14,741 nucleotides of DNA from Scleroderma bovista (GCA_037178675.1 JAYMGJ010000827.1:1-14741), one strand, 5' to 3'. Positions 1 through 10,342 are shown, counted from the stretch's first letter. Numbers and translations are program-made. Notes: generated by a model from the sequence alone, not told the origin.

Positions 1-1313
1 GATGACTATTGATATCCTTACCTCCACGCGACCAGTGATCTCGAATCAAGCTCTCAGCCGCTCGAGTGTCCTCATCCTCAGATACCTCATCAATAACGCG
101 GTCCTGCTGCTCAATCAAATATCAGTTGGAGGGGAGATATGGTGCAGACTTACGATACCACCACTGGGGTGCGAGGACTGAGTTCCTTCAAAAGAAAAAT
201 TGTCATCATCTCCTGGTGCGTGTTCATGGTAGTGACAGTCTGGTAGTTGGCTTTCCTCTTCAGAATTATAATCATATAAGGAGGGCGGGGCATCAGGGAA
301 ACTGTGTGGCTGCAAGGCGATGTTCGACGTCATCAAGGGTACTTGATAACCTTGAGGCGCAGGGAGTATGCCTGTAGCGGCTATCAACCCATTGCGAGAT
401 GCGGTTCCGAACGTTGGAACAACAGACCCACCACGAGAACTCGAAGCAGGTCCTCCGCGAGAAGTTGGAGCAGTAGACCCTCCGTGAGAAGTTGGAGCAG
501 TAGACCCTCCGCGAGAACTTGGTGGAACAGCGGATCCCCCGTGAGATGTAGGGGCAACAGATTCCCCACGGGAACTTGGGACAGTGGATCCTCCATGAGG
601 CATTGGGACAATGGATCCCCCATGGGTCTGAGGGGCAACGAATCCTCCATGGGACGTAGGTCCGATGGCTTCTCCATGATGTGCCATAGTAGCACCATCT
701 TGTCCATGTCACCTTCCCAAGTCCGCTAAACCAAAACCATATCGGGAACCTTGGATTGCTGCTCGATACGCTGGTGGAGGCACTTTATCAAAGCCTGCAG
801 GCACTGGTAAGCTCTGACTGGACTAGTGTTACGTCAATACCTGGACCCATACAAATGCAAAACATTACATACCGACTCAAGGCCTGAGTGGTTCTTGCTG
901 GCAGGTCCATGAGCAGATTGAGACATCTTAGTACGGACCTTTGGTCTCGGCCTTTTTGGAGCCATAGGATTTAATGGTTCATTGGCAGTAGCCTTCTCAA
1001 GTTGAGAGGTGCGAGAAGTCTTGGAAGCCGCAGTGCTTTCAGTCTGGATGCATTCAATATTATGAAGCTGAGCTATTTGCCCGCCATGCCCTTTATTTGT
1101 CCTGGAGGACTGGCGGTAAGCTTGGGGTTCAGTGTCATCTATAAAATGAGTTTGAAGTAAAGTATTGTGAATGCTAGAAAGTAAGTACTCACCAACACTG
1201 GGATCATGATTCACCGTCCTTGGTTTTTTGCGTGCATCAAGCCCTACTGCATTTGACTCCGAGACCATGTCTGCAGATTGAGTTGACCGCTTCCTTGAAT
1301 TGTATCGTGGCAT
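1..1313 (-). pseudogene. Multi-exon gene with GGSxxPxS repeats, one in-frame TGA, partial at left edge
   Basis: Reading on the minus strand, five coding pieces can be joined: 1313-1193, 1138-873, 813-712, 708-154 and about 106-1, which is still open at the window edge. The introns are 1192-1139 (54 bp), 872-814 (59 bp) and 153-107 (47 bp), all GT-AG. The ATG at 1313 is chosen because a GT-AG intron ends directly before it. The N-terminus is basic (RKRS, KKPR, KRPRPK). A segment around QSSRTNKGHGGQIAQL resembles the N-terminus of fungal DUF6532-type proteins; that is from memory and weak. The third exon gives a PPPAYRAAIQGSRYGFGLAD stretch, followed by TGA at 711-709; the same frame continues for 185 codons through ten 9-residue repeats and an acidic tail. 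CGA (Arg) is the simplest precursor of that TGA. If the TGA is a true stop, this could be a short protein instead. Function is unknown. Confidence 0.6.
402..675 (-). repeat. Ten tandem 27-bp coding repeats (GGSxxPxS[H/R])
   Basis: On the minus strand the translation repeats a 9-residue unit of the form GGS-x-x-P-x-S-[H/R], about ten times, with one 10-residue and one 8-residue unit. Unit-to-unit changes are mostly at the second and third x positions and at the terminal H/R. Such Gly/Ser/Pro repeats are usually disordered, and their copy number often varies between strains. The plus strand across the same stretch is also open in one frame (304-729), which is a by-product of the repeat composition. 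Confidence 0.8.
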
Positions 1314-1366
1314 CTGCGTAGAGGGATTGAAAGAAAGAGGTGCAAACTAGAAGGCTGGTCACTCAC
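1314..1366 (-). other. 5' UTR intron ending directly at the ATG
   Basis: On the minus strand, GTGAGT begins at 1366 and a pyrimidine-rich tract leads to TACGCAG ending at 1314, immediately before the ATG at 1313. The 53-bp length matches the other introns here. The sequence upstream of the donor has a TAG in frame close by, so it is read as 5' UTR and not as coding. This fixes the start of the repeat-containing gene. Confidence 0.6.
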
Positions 1367-2110
1367 CTTGATTTTACACGCTACACGTTGGCACCACGTT
1401 TTTCTGTTGTAGTGAACGTCGCTTTAGAGACACAGCATAATATCAATAAGTATGTTTGCGAGCCTATCTTATTTTGGAAATGACAAAGCAATACAAGATC
1501 TGATTATGAAGTACACGAAACACGTATGAAAGCAGCGCCTTTTGTGAGTAAGAGTTAACGGTACCAAGTGCGAACAGACCGAGAGGGATGCGCTTCATAT
1601 CCGCTGTAAGGAACTAACACGACTTAGCTACGCAACTACAAAATATTTCCGATCTACAAAGCACTCGAGAGGGCCCGGGCGTTGGTGAGGACGCCTACCG
1701 CGGACCTCGGGGTGAGTTACGATCGGTACCGGGTAACTGGTATCGATCGTCCTGCGACCGGCAAGACCCACAAAGGGCAGGGCGGACGTATGTTATCTAC
1801 GACGCACCGAAGCGGCCAGGTTAGATCCCGCGCCCTATGTCCTTAGGCACGGCCCTCTCTGTGCTTTGCTGCCTCTTGTATTTTAGCTCTGACACTTTCT
1901 TTGTACCTTAGATACATTGTATGCTCGGACGTCGAGCCACTCGCGCTTTGACGTCACCAGTACTGTACTTATAGCGCCTGTAGCAGCTTTGAGCAGCAGC
2001 AATCCGAGATCCCCCAGCTCCGTATCACGCGTCCGATTCCTCAGTCCAAGCAGTCTTAAGAAGTACTAAGCATCAGCCGTCCATTTTAGTCCGAGTCTCT
2101 TCCGTCTCTC
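1367..2110. other. Non-coding interval with a GC-rich patch
   Basis: No ORF of useful length and no recognisable domain was found on either strand. The stretch at about 1670-1860 is clearly richer in G+C and CpG than its surroundings, with GGGCCCGGGC and several CGATCG-like sites. A TATA-like CTTATAG lies near 1969 on the plus strand and is followed by pyrimidine-rich DNA. The texture resembles a degraded LTR, but I could not find TG/CA ends with a matching target duplication. The right-hand part also holds the 3' flank of the kinase pseudogene, and the left-hand part the promoter side of the repeat gene. Confidence 0.45.
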
Positions 2111-4609
2111 TTATCTCCTTCTCACTCCCTTGTCCTCTCGAACACCCGAACCCGCACCTCCCCCTACACCGCTCGTTGCAAAAGAGGGTAATTTACGCTT
2201 CTTGGTAGACGTTAATAGACCATACCCTGATAAATCTTTCCTGGGACTCCAATTTGGTATCTCTTCAACCGTGCCAAAACCCTCAAGCAGGATATCCCTA
2301 ATAGTTTTGTAATTAGGTATAGGGTCAGTTGCAGACCATGTAGTAGACCCGAATGCTGTGAAGAGTTTCTCGACCACCGGACTGAGACACTGAAAGAATG
2401 GGGTAAAATCGTCAGTCACGATGTCTGGCTGATACCTCAGCCCATTTTTAAGGACCCCAAGGTTCACTGCATCATTGGGATTGTGTACCATAACCCAGGG
2501 CTTCAAGGCAGTCTCAGTGGTTTGCTTGTCTTGACGAACAGTACGCGGCCCAGCATAAAGAATGCAGATCCAAACAAGGACATAGATGAGTGATTCTATG
2601 TCATCGTTTGTGGTATGTATGACCGCGTCTTTCTTAAAGTTAGAGAGAATATTTGATGACATGAATGGTATTGTGCCCTGAAAGATGATGAGCGACATGT
2701 GCAAATGAGGGGAGGGGGGACCCACGGTACGGTCACCAGGAACCACGGGCAGAGACTGATCAAGAAGGGTCGCATAATCAAAGTCAATAAGAAGGCCACG
2801 ACACATGTCGCCGTCCTGGATCAGATTGCGCCTTTCTCGATCCCACCTAGCAAGCTTCTGCTCGCGAGTTTCACCCTCCATGTTTCCGCCAGTCGCGGTA
2901 CCATTACCGGGAGGATCTGAATGAGTATAGCTTCCATCATTACCCAAGGGGGGTTTTTTATCATCATTATGAAGGAGTTTTTCACCACTAGATACTTTGC
3001 CCTTGCTATCTTTCTTGACTGAAGTGTACATCATGATATTGTTGACGCTGATATCATGGTGGAGGATGTTGAACTCTACAATGAGCCTCTGGTGAACTGT
3101 GCGCGATGTTAGATTGGCCAATGAGCATCTTAGCCGTTCTGACATACTGTCAAGGATGTCTATGAAGACGCTAAGGAGCTCCTGGATAGATTCGAACTCA
3201 GATATGGGAATACCGACTGGTTTCATAAGAAGCCGACGATGGATTCAAACCTCGCTGGAATATGGAAGGGGAGAGCGACGTAGATTTGTTTCATCATCCG
3301 CACCTCCAATCCTAATGGTCCAGGCAGAAACGAGCTCGGGAACTCCTATCATTCCCTGGATTGGTTGGAGAATGCTTTCCTCGTGGGTGGCCCTGCTAAA
3401 GTGGACCCACAAATCCTTAACTACGTAATCTTTCCCCCAATGACGGACGTGCCAGCACGATGTACCCCGTCCACGGATTAAGCAGCCGAAGAAGATTTGG
3501 CGGACGATGGCGTATTCTACCAAGTCAACTTTGATCATGCCAAGGTTCAACTTCTTAGTGGCTGAAAGAGGCCGGGGAACGACTGGGGAAAAAGTGAATG
3601 TGGGGTCATATCCAACGTCTTCAGGGTTACCAAATGCGAGCATAGTGAGCATGCATAGTAGTGGGCGGGGGGATCGGTGTATGTCGTAGGGACGTGAATG
3701 GACAACTCCAGAGCAATTGAACATGTGTACGCGAAATTCTTGGTTTGCGATGGACAGTGCAAATAAGAACTAACGACCAGGTTGGGATGAAAAAATCGCA
3801 TATGTTTTCCGTATGATGCTGTTGCACATGGTCCATATATCAGGAGATCGAGAGTATGACATAGATGTGAGTTCCATGAAGGAAACGACTCCTTTCCAAG
3901 AGAGCTCTTGCGGACCAAAATCAAGTGGATTGAAAGTCTCCCGCAGGACCAAGTCTGGCTTCAATAACATTGGGCCATCTGGAATAGGTTTGCACGATGT
4001 CTCCCAGAACCAAGAGCACGAAGGTGTCGCAATCGATTTGGCGGTACTGGAGCATGTTACCCTGCCAGAGGTGGCTGCTGCAGGGACAGCAGGGCGAGTA
4101 GGGCAAAGAGCCAGCAAGGCTCATATAACTTTATTCAACCACTTCGCAACGCCACTTTCTTCGTCACCAGCGGTAGGCAAGAAGGTCCCTTCAATAATCT
4201 CCTCCTGCAAAGTCTTGGGGATAAGCCTGCGGATAGTTTCGCATCTAGAACCTAAGTGACCTCGCCGAGGCTGCAATGAGCCAGTATACCTAAGAAAGTG
4301 GGGTATAACCAGTGGCTCCCAGCAATTGTTACGGTAAAGACTCTCGTTTATGAGCATTAGCGATGTGATCTTGAGCAGTGAGCCCTTCGCTTGCAGAAAA
4401 TGGTTTGATACACTGTGGCATTGATGCAAGATATAATGAGAAGGGTTACTACTGACGATGAGGTCTTCTTCCTCCAGAGTGGCATCTTCCAGTTCAGCCA
4501 GAAGCTCTCGGTTGATGTTTTCTGTCTTGAAAACCTTTCCTGAGCTCGGAACAGAGTTGGTTTTGAATTTCAGAGGTGTGTTTTGTGTTGCTGCATGGTA
4601 TGCAGGCAT
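2111..4609 (-). pseudogene. FunK1-type fungal protein kinase, three internal stops
   Basis: From ATG 4609 to the stop at 2113-2111 the minus strand reads as one frame of 833 codons with no frameshift, broken by TGA at 4123-4121, TAG at 3772-3770 and TGA at 3247-3245. Kinase features lie on both sides of the breaks. The N-terminal part carries KPDLVLRE and LSWKGVVSFMELTS. The N-lobe has GRGTSCWHV and the lysine in VVKDLW. The catalytic loop reads LHHDISVNNIM, with the catalytic Asp codon at 3055-3053. The metal-binding segment is DFD (LLIDFDYA) in place of DFG, usual for FunK1, and is followed by GTIPFMSSNIL and DIESLIYVLVW. A polar insert of about 75 residues separates catalytic loop and DFD. 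Both TGAs can come from Arg CGA; the second falls where relatives have an Arg before IHRRLLMKPVG. FunK1 kinases are expanded in Agaricomycetes and mostly of unknown role. No single piece holds a whole kinase, so this copy should be inactive. Confidence 0.88.
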
Positions 4610-4690
4610 GTTGGAAGACTGAGATCAACAAGTTATTCCATTGTTACACCTATGGTATATAGCACAAAAGGAAGTAACACGTAGTAATGA

Positions 4691-7600
4691 CTAGGAACTA
4701 AGTGATAATGTGTAAAAAAACTGCTTGTTCCAATATTTGTTGAGCCAGAATTCATTTGATAGTTCATAGGATGTGTGGCGTGTTAGACGAGGATTCGCCT
4801 CTCTCCCAAAACGTGGAATGAGATGTGCCGGCGAACAAATGTGGTGCAATGGAATGACATATCCAACTCGGCTGCCATCCCTCCTGATCGCACGTTTCAA
4901 AATGTGCATGCCAGCAGCACCGTCGGTTGAATCGCACAAAGGAGGAGGGGATATGGTATTGAAGCATTGAACGTATGCGAGGAATGTGTCACTCTGAAGA
5001 ATGCGAAAGATGAGGTGAATTTGTACTACTACGTGCCCTGGAAGGTGGTGAACATATGGTTGGGACATCGCGCCGCAAAACATACCTCTGAGCCCACTTG
5101 AAGGCCAATCACTTTTGTCAGTTTGGCCAATGACCGCGAAATCATACCATCTGATTGGGGATCGTGCCGAGGGAGGCAAGGCAAGGAGGCTTTGGGGTAG
5201 TTCAAGCGACTGCATGTCGTGATAATTTGGGAGCTGGACTCAAACCTTGAACCAAACTTGAATCCTCTCAGCAGAGGGATTAGTTATTTTGACTGAGTGA
5301 TCAGCGCACGAAAGATAGTCAGTAATGGCTGACGGTAGGTCTGGTAGACTATACATGTCTGCAGCCTCATCAGTGGAGACCCTCAATGATGGCTTGACAG
5401 CCAGGTGGAACGCAGTCGTCGAAGAGGAGAAGATTCTATGGGGGCATACAGCATCGAGAACAACACCGCCAGCCATCATTTCAGCAGTTTCGAAATAGTT
5501 GACAATTTTTCGAGTGGAAGAAATATGGAGTGCTCCCATGTTGGGCTCATGCTCATGCTCTTGGTCCTCTTGATCTCCATCGTCTTCCCAAGATCCCCCC
5601 TCAATAGACGCGAGCTGTGTGGCGAGATCGAACTGAGAACATTTTTCCCTGCGATCAAGGTGCCAGGCAATCTGTGAATAGTAGCCCTGGTTATTTCCGG
5701 AGCGAGCAGGCTGCTTGATCTCGGTAACGTGCGCATGTTCTGTGATATCAGCTGTCCATTGTATGACGGCTCCAGAGGCACAAATAGACCTTGTGACATG
5801 TTGCAGGAGCTCAAGTTTGGGGATCTCCCAGTGATCAAGAGGCCCTTTGGTGCCCTGACATCCACCTGCAGTGAGAATTGCAGACTTATTATCGTGGAAC
5901 GTACGTAGGGATGTTTCAACCTTCGCCAAGGCATCATAATCGAAACGGGGCATCTGAGAGAAGTAGCGGAAATCAAGGAGGGAACGAATAGCTGCCAGAA
6001 ACTTGGGGGGTACACTGCCCGTGATGATTGCAACGATATATCTTTGGGCGGCATGGTGATCATGGCCTGTCACTTGCTTGAGGTTTGACACACCTTCATC
6101 GAACGAGCGGTAGCTGACCACTGTCTGGACAAGAGAAAAGCGGTAGTCGATCTCGGCTGCCCCGAGAACATTAATGCACCATCCTAAGTCATGGTCCCAG
6201 AACAGGCACTGGAAAAGATGCAGGGCCTCTGGGGTAAAGAAAATCGAAGGGTCAGAAAGCACCCAATACCTCCAAAACGGCCTGTGCACGCCATTGAGGC
6301 GATAGTGCTTAACAATCTTGAGAAAAGACTCGAGATCATCCGGATCTGCCACCAAGCAGACTTCTTCAATGTCTTGAAGAGTCGTCGCAGAAGTGCGCAG
6401 GGGGTGACATTGAGGATCTCCAAATTCTTTATAGGTGGCCGTAGTAACTGGCGAGGCCTTGGGGCTAACACCTGCAAGTAAACACTGCTCGGGTGTGTCG
6501 GCAATATATGCAACCAGGGGGATAAAACAGTAACGCAAATTGCCGACAGGGTCACTCATCATAATTCCAACCACAGCAGCAATCTTGAGCGGATTCAGCA
6601 CCAAATCCAAACATTCATGGACAAGTCGATTGGATAACAAACTGCGAACACACGTTTTCTTGTGGATGAAGGACGCAACTGGTAAAAGTGCAAGTAGGAC
6701 TTGTGCATGTAACGAGCCCTTGCAACGGATAGCAGAATCAATGTTGGCCAGGCTGAGGAGTAGTGGGTGCGCCATCCTATTCCCGGTCATCACCGAGATG
6801 TTCGTCTTGTCAGAGGACAGCACAACTCTGAGTAGTGTTGCACCATTTGGTATCTGGTCCTTCATCGAGTCAGAAAAACCATGAATTTCGGGGAACGACG
6901 AGCTTACTTGTAAGTACCATGCATGATCACCCGACAACCACTCCTGGTAGATATGAACTACCCGTGCAGAAGACGACCAAACTTTCTGTGGGACAAAAGA
7001 AATATGGGGTGCGAACAGCGGATGACTGAGTAGAGTCTGAATGCACTCCACTGGATCACGATAGTAGAGGACAACTTTGCGTTTTGTCGCGATATGAGGA
7101 TGGTGGGTGTGTAATTTCCAGCGAGGGCCAGATGGCAACATTTCTGCGCGAAGGTGCAACTCCTTAGCCGACCGAAAAGAAATGGGAAGCTGCTGAATCT
7201 GACATACACGTTAGTTTCAAATGAATCAAGCTGTTCCTAAACATACCAATTGCAAGGACAATAATTCATCAATGGCGGCCATACTCAGATGTGAACGTAG
7301 GAGCCACGATGCCAGCTGCCAGTCTGCCCTTGACGCGAAAGGGTAATATAGATTTTCCTTCCGATGGGTTGAGTATTGATCATCAGCGAATTGATCCATA
7401 AACGTAGTCCCCCCTGGATAAATTGAAGGTGTATTTGGATGACTGTCAATGATTGGCGTAGCAGTATGATCTTGATACTCATCGATTGGGTGGTATGCAG
7501 CGTCTTTGTCAGCTCCGAACCCACCCGCATCGTCAAAGGCATCATCTCCATAGTAATCAGGTCCAGGATGATGCTGGACCTCAGCGTGAGGGTGAGCTTC

Positions 7601-7792
7601 TGTGCCATTGGGGACAACTGGTGCACGGCGTTGAAAGCGTAAGCATGATAAATCATTCATCCACAAACCACATGCGCTTGAAGGTTGGTTCATGTGCTGA
7701 AGGACCCGTGTCTCATTTGCAAACCACCTCCCACAGTCAGGACAGAACAATATTTTCTGGGCTCGATGAAGCCTCCGCTTTGCCTTGGGCAT
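4691..7792 (-). pseudogene. Plavaka-type transposase with N-terminal zinc finger, one internal TGA
   Basis: Four exons join cleanly: 7792-7247, 7198-6908, 6853-5086 and 5037-4691. The introns are 7246-7199 (48 bp), 6907-6854 (54 bp) and 5085-5038 (48 bp), with CTAAC or CTGAC branch-like sites in the first two. The N-terminus has a zinc finger (CPDCGRWF...LQHMNQ...C). Plavaka hallmarks follow: YYPFASRADWQLASWLL, SAKELHLRAEMLPSGPRW, VVLYYRDPVECIQTLL, LSSDKTNIS, LANIDSAIR, IADTPEQCLLAGV, PFWRYWVLSD, IPKLELLQ and TADITEHAH. The C-terminal region (SDWPSSGLRGHVVVQ, SPAHLIPRFG, ELSNEFWLNKYW) matches the tail of the long DUF6830-type proteins. TGA at 5242-5240 falls inside WFKV[stop]VQ, where relatives continue with Arg. 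If the transcript stopped there the tail would be lost. The Asp of SSDKT is present, but the second position reads TPE where autonomous Plavaka proteins, as I recall them, have TPD. No terminal inverted repeats were found. Confidence 0.88.
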
Positions 7793-7825
7793 GGGTGGTG
7801 GTGAGATGCAAAGTCACGAAGGTGG

Positions 7826-8447
7826 ATGGATGATCCACAAAGACAAACCTTAGTACTTCATCTAAATATTTGTCATCATGAATACACCCACCAGCAATCT
7901 TATGAGACGTGAAAACTCAGTGCCCGTTCGCCCCTGCCTGTCTCGCAGGTCTTCTCCGATGGGTCACCAACAACAGGGCTCGTATTTTCCCACTCTCCTT
8001 CTCTTAATCATCCTGAGCATCCGCCATTGTTCACTCCTGAAAGCACCCCCCCAAAGCAAGGGGATTCGCCCAGGGTGGGATGTGAACTTGTGAGTAGTAC
8101 AACTTTGCATTCCTGGACTCCACCTTATCAGCACGTAGCCGAATGCACATGGATCATCCATGATCCCAGCCCCGGACACTTTGGTCGAGGCCCATTTACT
8201 CATGGAAACAGCCATTAGTAACTGCAAAATCCGACACATCGAGAAATCACTTGCAGATCAACTGGTCCGCCATAACGCACTACAGCTGCATTACAGTCGT
8301 TTGCAGGTCGAGAAGGCAAAATCAAAACTGGCAGCTGCGGAGCTGCACATTGGGCAAGTACGGATGATTGTGAGGCGTAGTGGCTATAGCCCCGATGTTG
8401 GAGAATTCTGTAATACACCATCCACTGTGCTTTATAGTAGTTTTTAG
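7826..8447 (+). CDS. Small coiled-coil protein, divergent from the transposase
   Basis: Two exons are supported: an open frame from 7913 to 8089 and another from 8139 to the stop at 8445-8447, joined by a 49-bp intron (8090-8138, GTGAGT...GTAG) that keeps the frame. The first exon is Pro/Ser-rich (SHSPSLNHPEHPPLFTPEST). The second is a charged, heptad-like helix (ADQLVRHNALQLHYSRLQ, KAKSKLAAAEL) ending in VRRSGYSPD. It looks like a family I have seen in mushroom genomes, but I cannot name it. The start is uncertain: exon 1 has no Met after 7913. The nearest in-frame ATG upstream is at 7826, separated from it by a TGA at 7910-7912. Either that TGA is another CGA-to-TGA change, or an unseen 5' exon exists. 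The ATG at 7826 is only 33 bp from the transposase ATG, which is tight for two promoters. Confidence 0.5.
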
Positions 8448-9002
8448 TTGTCTGTTGTTGTGTTTGTCTTAACTTCGTCAATTGCTTGCTCAGACTTAGG
8501 AATTTTACTATTTTACTTGCACCAGCAAAGTATATTGCATTGATCAGTAGGCCATGTTATGTAAGTACACTAGGTAGACTAAATAATGGTTATTCTCGTT
8601 GCCATCATTGTTGTCGCTGTTTTCAGTGGTGGGAGTCAACTGCTGTAGTCATGTTGGTCATTGTTGTTGTGAACGTTGTCGGTGGTGATCATCTGGGTGT
8701 TGGTCGTCCTTGTGCTCGTCAGTAGTGGTCGTGTTAATGGTCGTGTTAATGGTCGTTGCGGTCGTAGTCGTCATCGTGTTGATGGTGGCCACCCGGATGG
8801 TTTGCACGGACGACGAGAGTCTGCAGATAGCTCAGTCAAATCAAGGGGGCATGCTAGGGATATGTGCAAGCATGTTAGCGAACAACACATTGGAGATGGC
8901 CACTTCCCACCTCTTTTATGACAACCCGAAGATGCACACTCAACAGCCACTCACAGTTTACATGGGCAACATTGGCCCGCTTCATGTTCGGGGGCGACAT
9001 GA
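8448..9002. other. Non-coding, GT-rich low-complexity DNA
   Basis: Between the coiled-coil gene and the small minus-strand ORF there is no ORF that looks coding. The left third is AT-rich. From about 8600 to 8810 the plus strand is dominated by GTTGTT, GTCGTC and GGTCGT runs, which keep all plus frames open and give Val/Arg/Gly-rich shadow translations. I see no promoter or terminator I could defend. Confidence 0.5.
8600..8810 (+). repeat. Degenerate GTN-type simple repeat
   Basis: The plus strand shows repeated GTTGT, GTCGT and GGTGG words, including two exact side-by-side copies of GGTCGTGTTAAT near 8727-8750, followed by GGTCGTTGCGGTCGTAGTCGT. This is an eroded trinucleotide-like microsatellite. 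Its copy number is likely to vary between strains. Confidence 0.65.
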
Positions 9003-9246
9003 TCAGGTGTTGCAGATGGCCGCCTGATGGATCGTGACGACCTGTTGACGGAGACTGCGAATGGCTTGATAAAGCGCTGTGCCAGTGGCAGATGGGAGGT
9101 GATGCTGATAGTCGTGGACGAGGTGACGGTGAAGATGGCACCGAGCTAGCTGCAGATACGAGTAGGTCAGCGCCAGGCCTAGAAATTGGGAGGCAACAGC
9201 TTACCTGTGCTGTCTGGGCCACACACAAATCTTTCAGAGCATCCAT
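9003..9246 (-). CDS. Possible two-exon small ORF (62 aa)
   Basis: On the minus strand ATG 9246 opens 14 codons (MDALKDLCVAQTAQ) to a GTAAGC donor at 9204. The intron 9204-9150 is 55 bp, contains GCTGACC and ends in CTGCAG. Exon 2 (9149-9003) continues in frame for 48 codons to TGA, with a helical segment around ALYQAIRSLRQQVVTIHQ. I do not recognise the family. It lies 198 bp downstream of the recombinase stop and could be a remnant of that gene's surroundings or a chance ORF. Without splicing, a longer frame (9246-8875) is open but looks less protein-like. Confidence 0.35.
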
Positions 9247-9444
9247 ACAGGATGGTTAGACATTGATGGCGACGCAGAAGACTTACCATTGATGGCACAT
9301 TGATGGTACTATAGTATGTGGGAGCAAGCAGAGACATGCTGGTTAGTAATCACACCAGCGTAGCAAAACCTGTGGGGGCGATGGTGGTCCTACTACTAGT
9401 ACTTTAGACGTCAACTACTGTTTGTGAATAATGAGGTAGAATAG
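9247..9444. other. Non-coding gap downstream of the recombinase
   Basis: No ORF that looks coding. It contains several ATTGATGG/CCATCAATG words near 9260-9305 and may include the 3' UTR of the recombinase gene. Confidence 0.35.
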
Positions 9445-10337
9445 CTAAGGACCTACAGGGACTTGCAGTGTTGGTTGAGTCTGTACAGGCTGTACAGAGT
9501 TGCACACATGCATGTGAACTGTGGTATCTGTAGTCAAAAAAGGCTGTTTTGCTGATGCAGCGACAGTTCGGAAGCGAACTGTCGCCACACACCTTGTACA
9601 GGGCGCGGCAGCTGGGTAGATGGCATGGCCACTGGGATTGGTTGAGGCTGGAGAGTAATCTGGCTGGGGGGATGACGAGGGACTAGGAAACAGAATGGTC
9701 AGCGGTTGACCAGTGCGGTGCGAGTGATATGCACTCACCGCTCGTGTCCTGAGGGGACGCCAGACCAGGTGCAAGGACCTCCTTGATCAAATTGGTGACA
9801 TCCACCAACTTCTGGCGCACGTCCTCCGCCAATGCATCTTGCGATGCGCTCATGTTCACTATGTCTTTGTGAAGGGCGGCCACGTCCGCTGTCAGCATGC
9901 GAACTGCCTCTGTGGAGGCCGGGCGGACAAGGGCTGCTTCGCCAGCAAATGAGGCGCTGGCTTCCTGCGATGTCGGCGCCAAAGCGTCGCTGAAATCCTC
10001 CTCATAGCTATGAAGCTCGTCTAGCAGGTACCGCATGAGGGTGTCGTTCTGTGGGGGAAAAGCGAAGAGAGAGAAAAAAAAAACAAGGTCAGCAGATTGG
10101 CATGCGGTGATGCTACCCAGATAGGAAGGCGGCCAGCATATCACTGATCATTGCTAGCGCTAACACTCACCTGCTCGCCCTCTGCCCATCCACCCCACCA
10201 TCGCACGCAGTGGAGGGACCATCGATTGCCTAACGGGGCACACATAAATCGATATTGCGCCCCACCGCGTCAGAAGCAGTGCGTCAAAAACTTTCCCTCT
10301 ATCTTAGCCCCTGCCAGTGCTGCATCAAGGGATTTCT

Positions 10338-10342
10338 GCACT
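10338..10342. repeat. Target site duplication GCACT, left copy
   Basis: GCACT directly abuts the left end of the 690-bp solo LTR. An identical copy abuts its right end at 11033-11037. Confidence 0.9.

Noticed and set aside
304..729. Plus-strand ORF of 141 codons, rich in Ser/Arg/Trp
   Set aside because: It is the reverse strand of the 27-bp coding repeats; the minus-strand reading has the ordered repeat and connects by good introns to other exons.
8486..9027. Overlapping plus-strand ORFs rich in Val or Arg
   Set aside because: The GTN-type simple repeat keeps several frames open at once; no domain or splice evidence supports coding.
10171..10245. ATG at 10245 as the start of a separate small gene
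   Set aside because: The frame continues upstream as recombinase sequence (GGAQYRF before the Met), so this Met is internal.
3245..10272. UGA recoding, read-through or RNA editing that rescues the internal stops
   Set aside because: The genes also end at ordinary stops, no selenocysteine-type context is known for these families, and A-to-I editing of UGA would give Trp where Arg is expected. Mutation is simpler.
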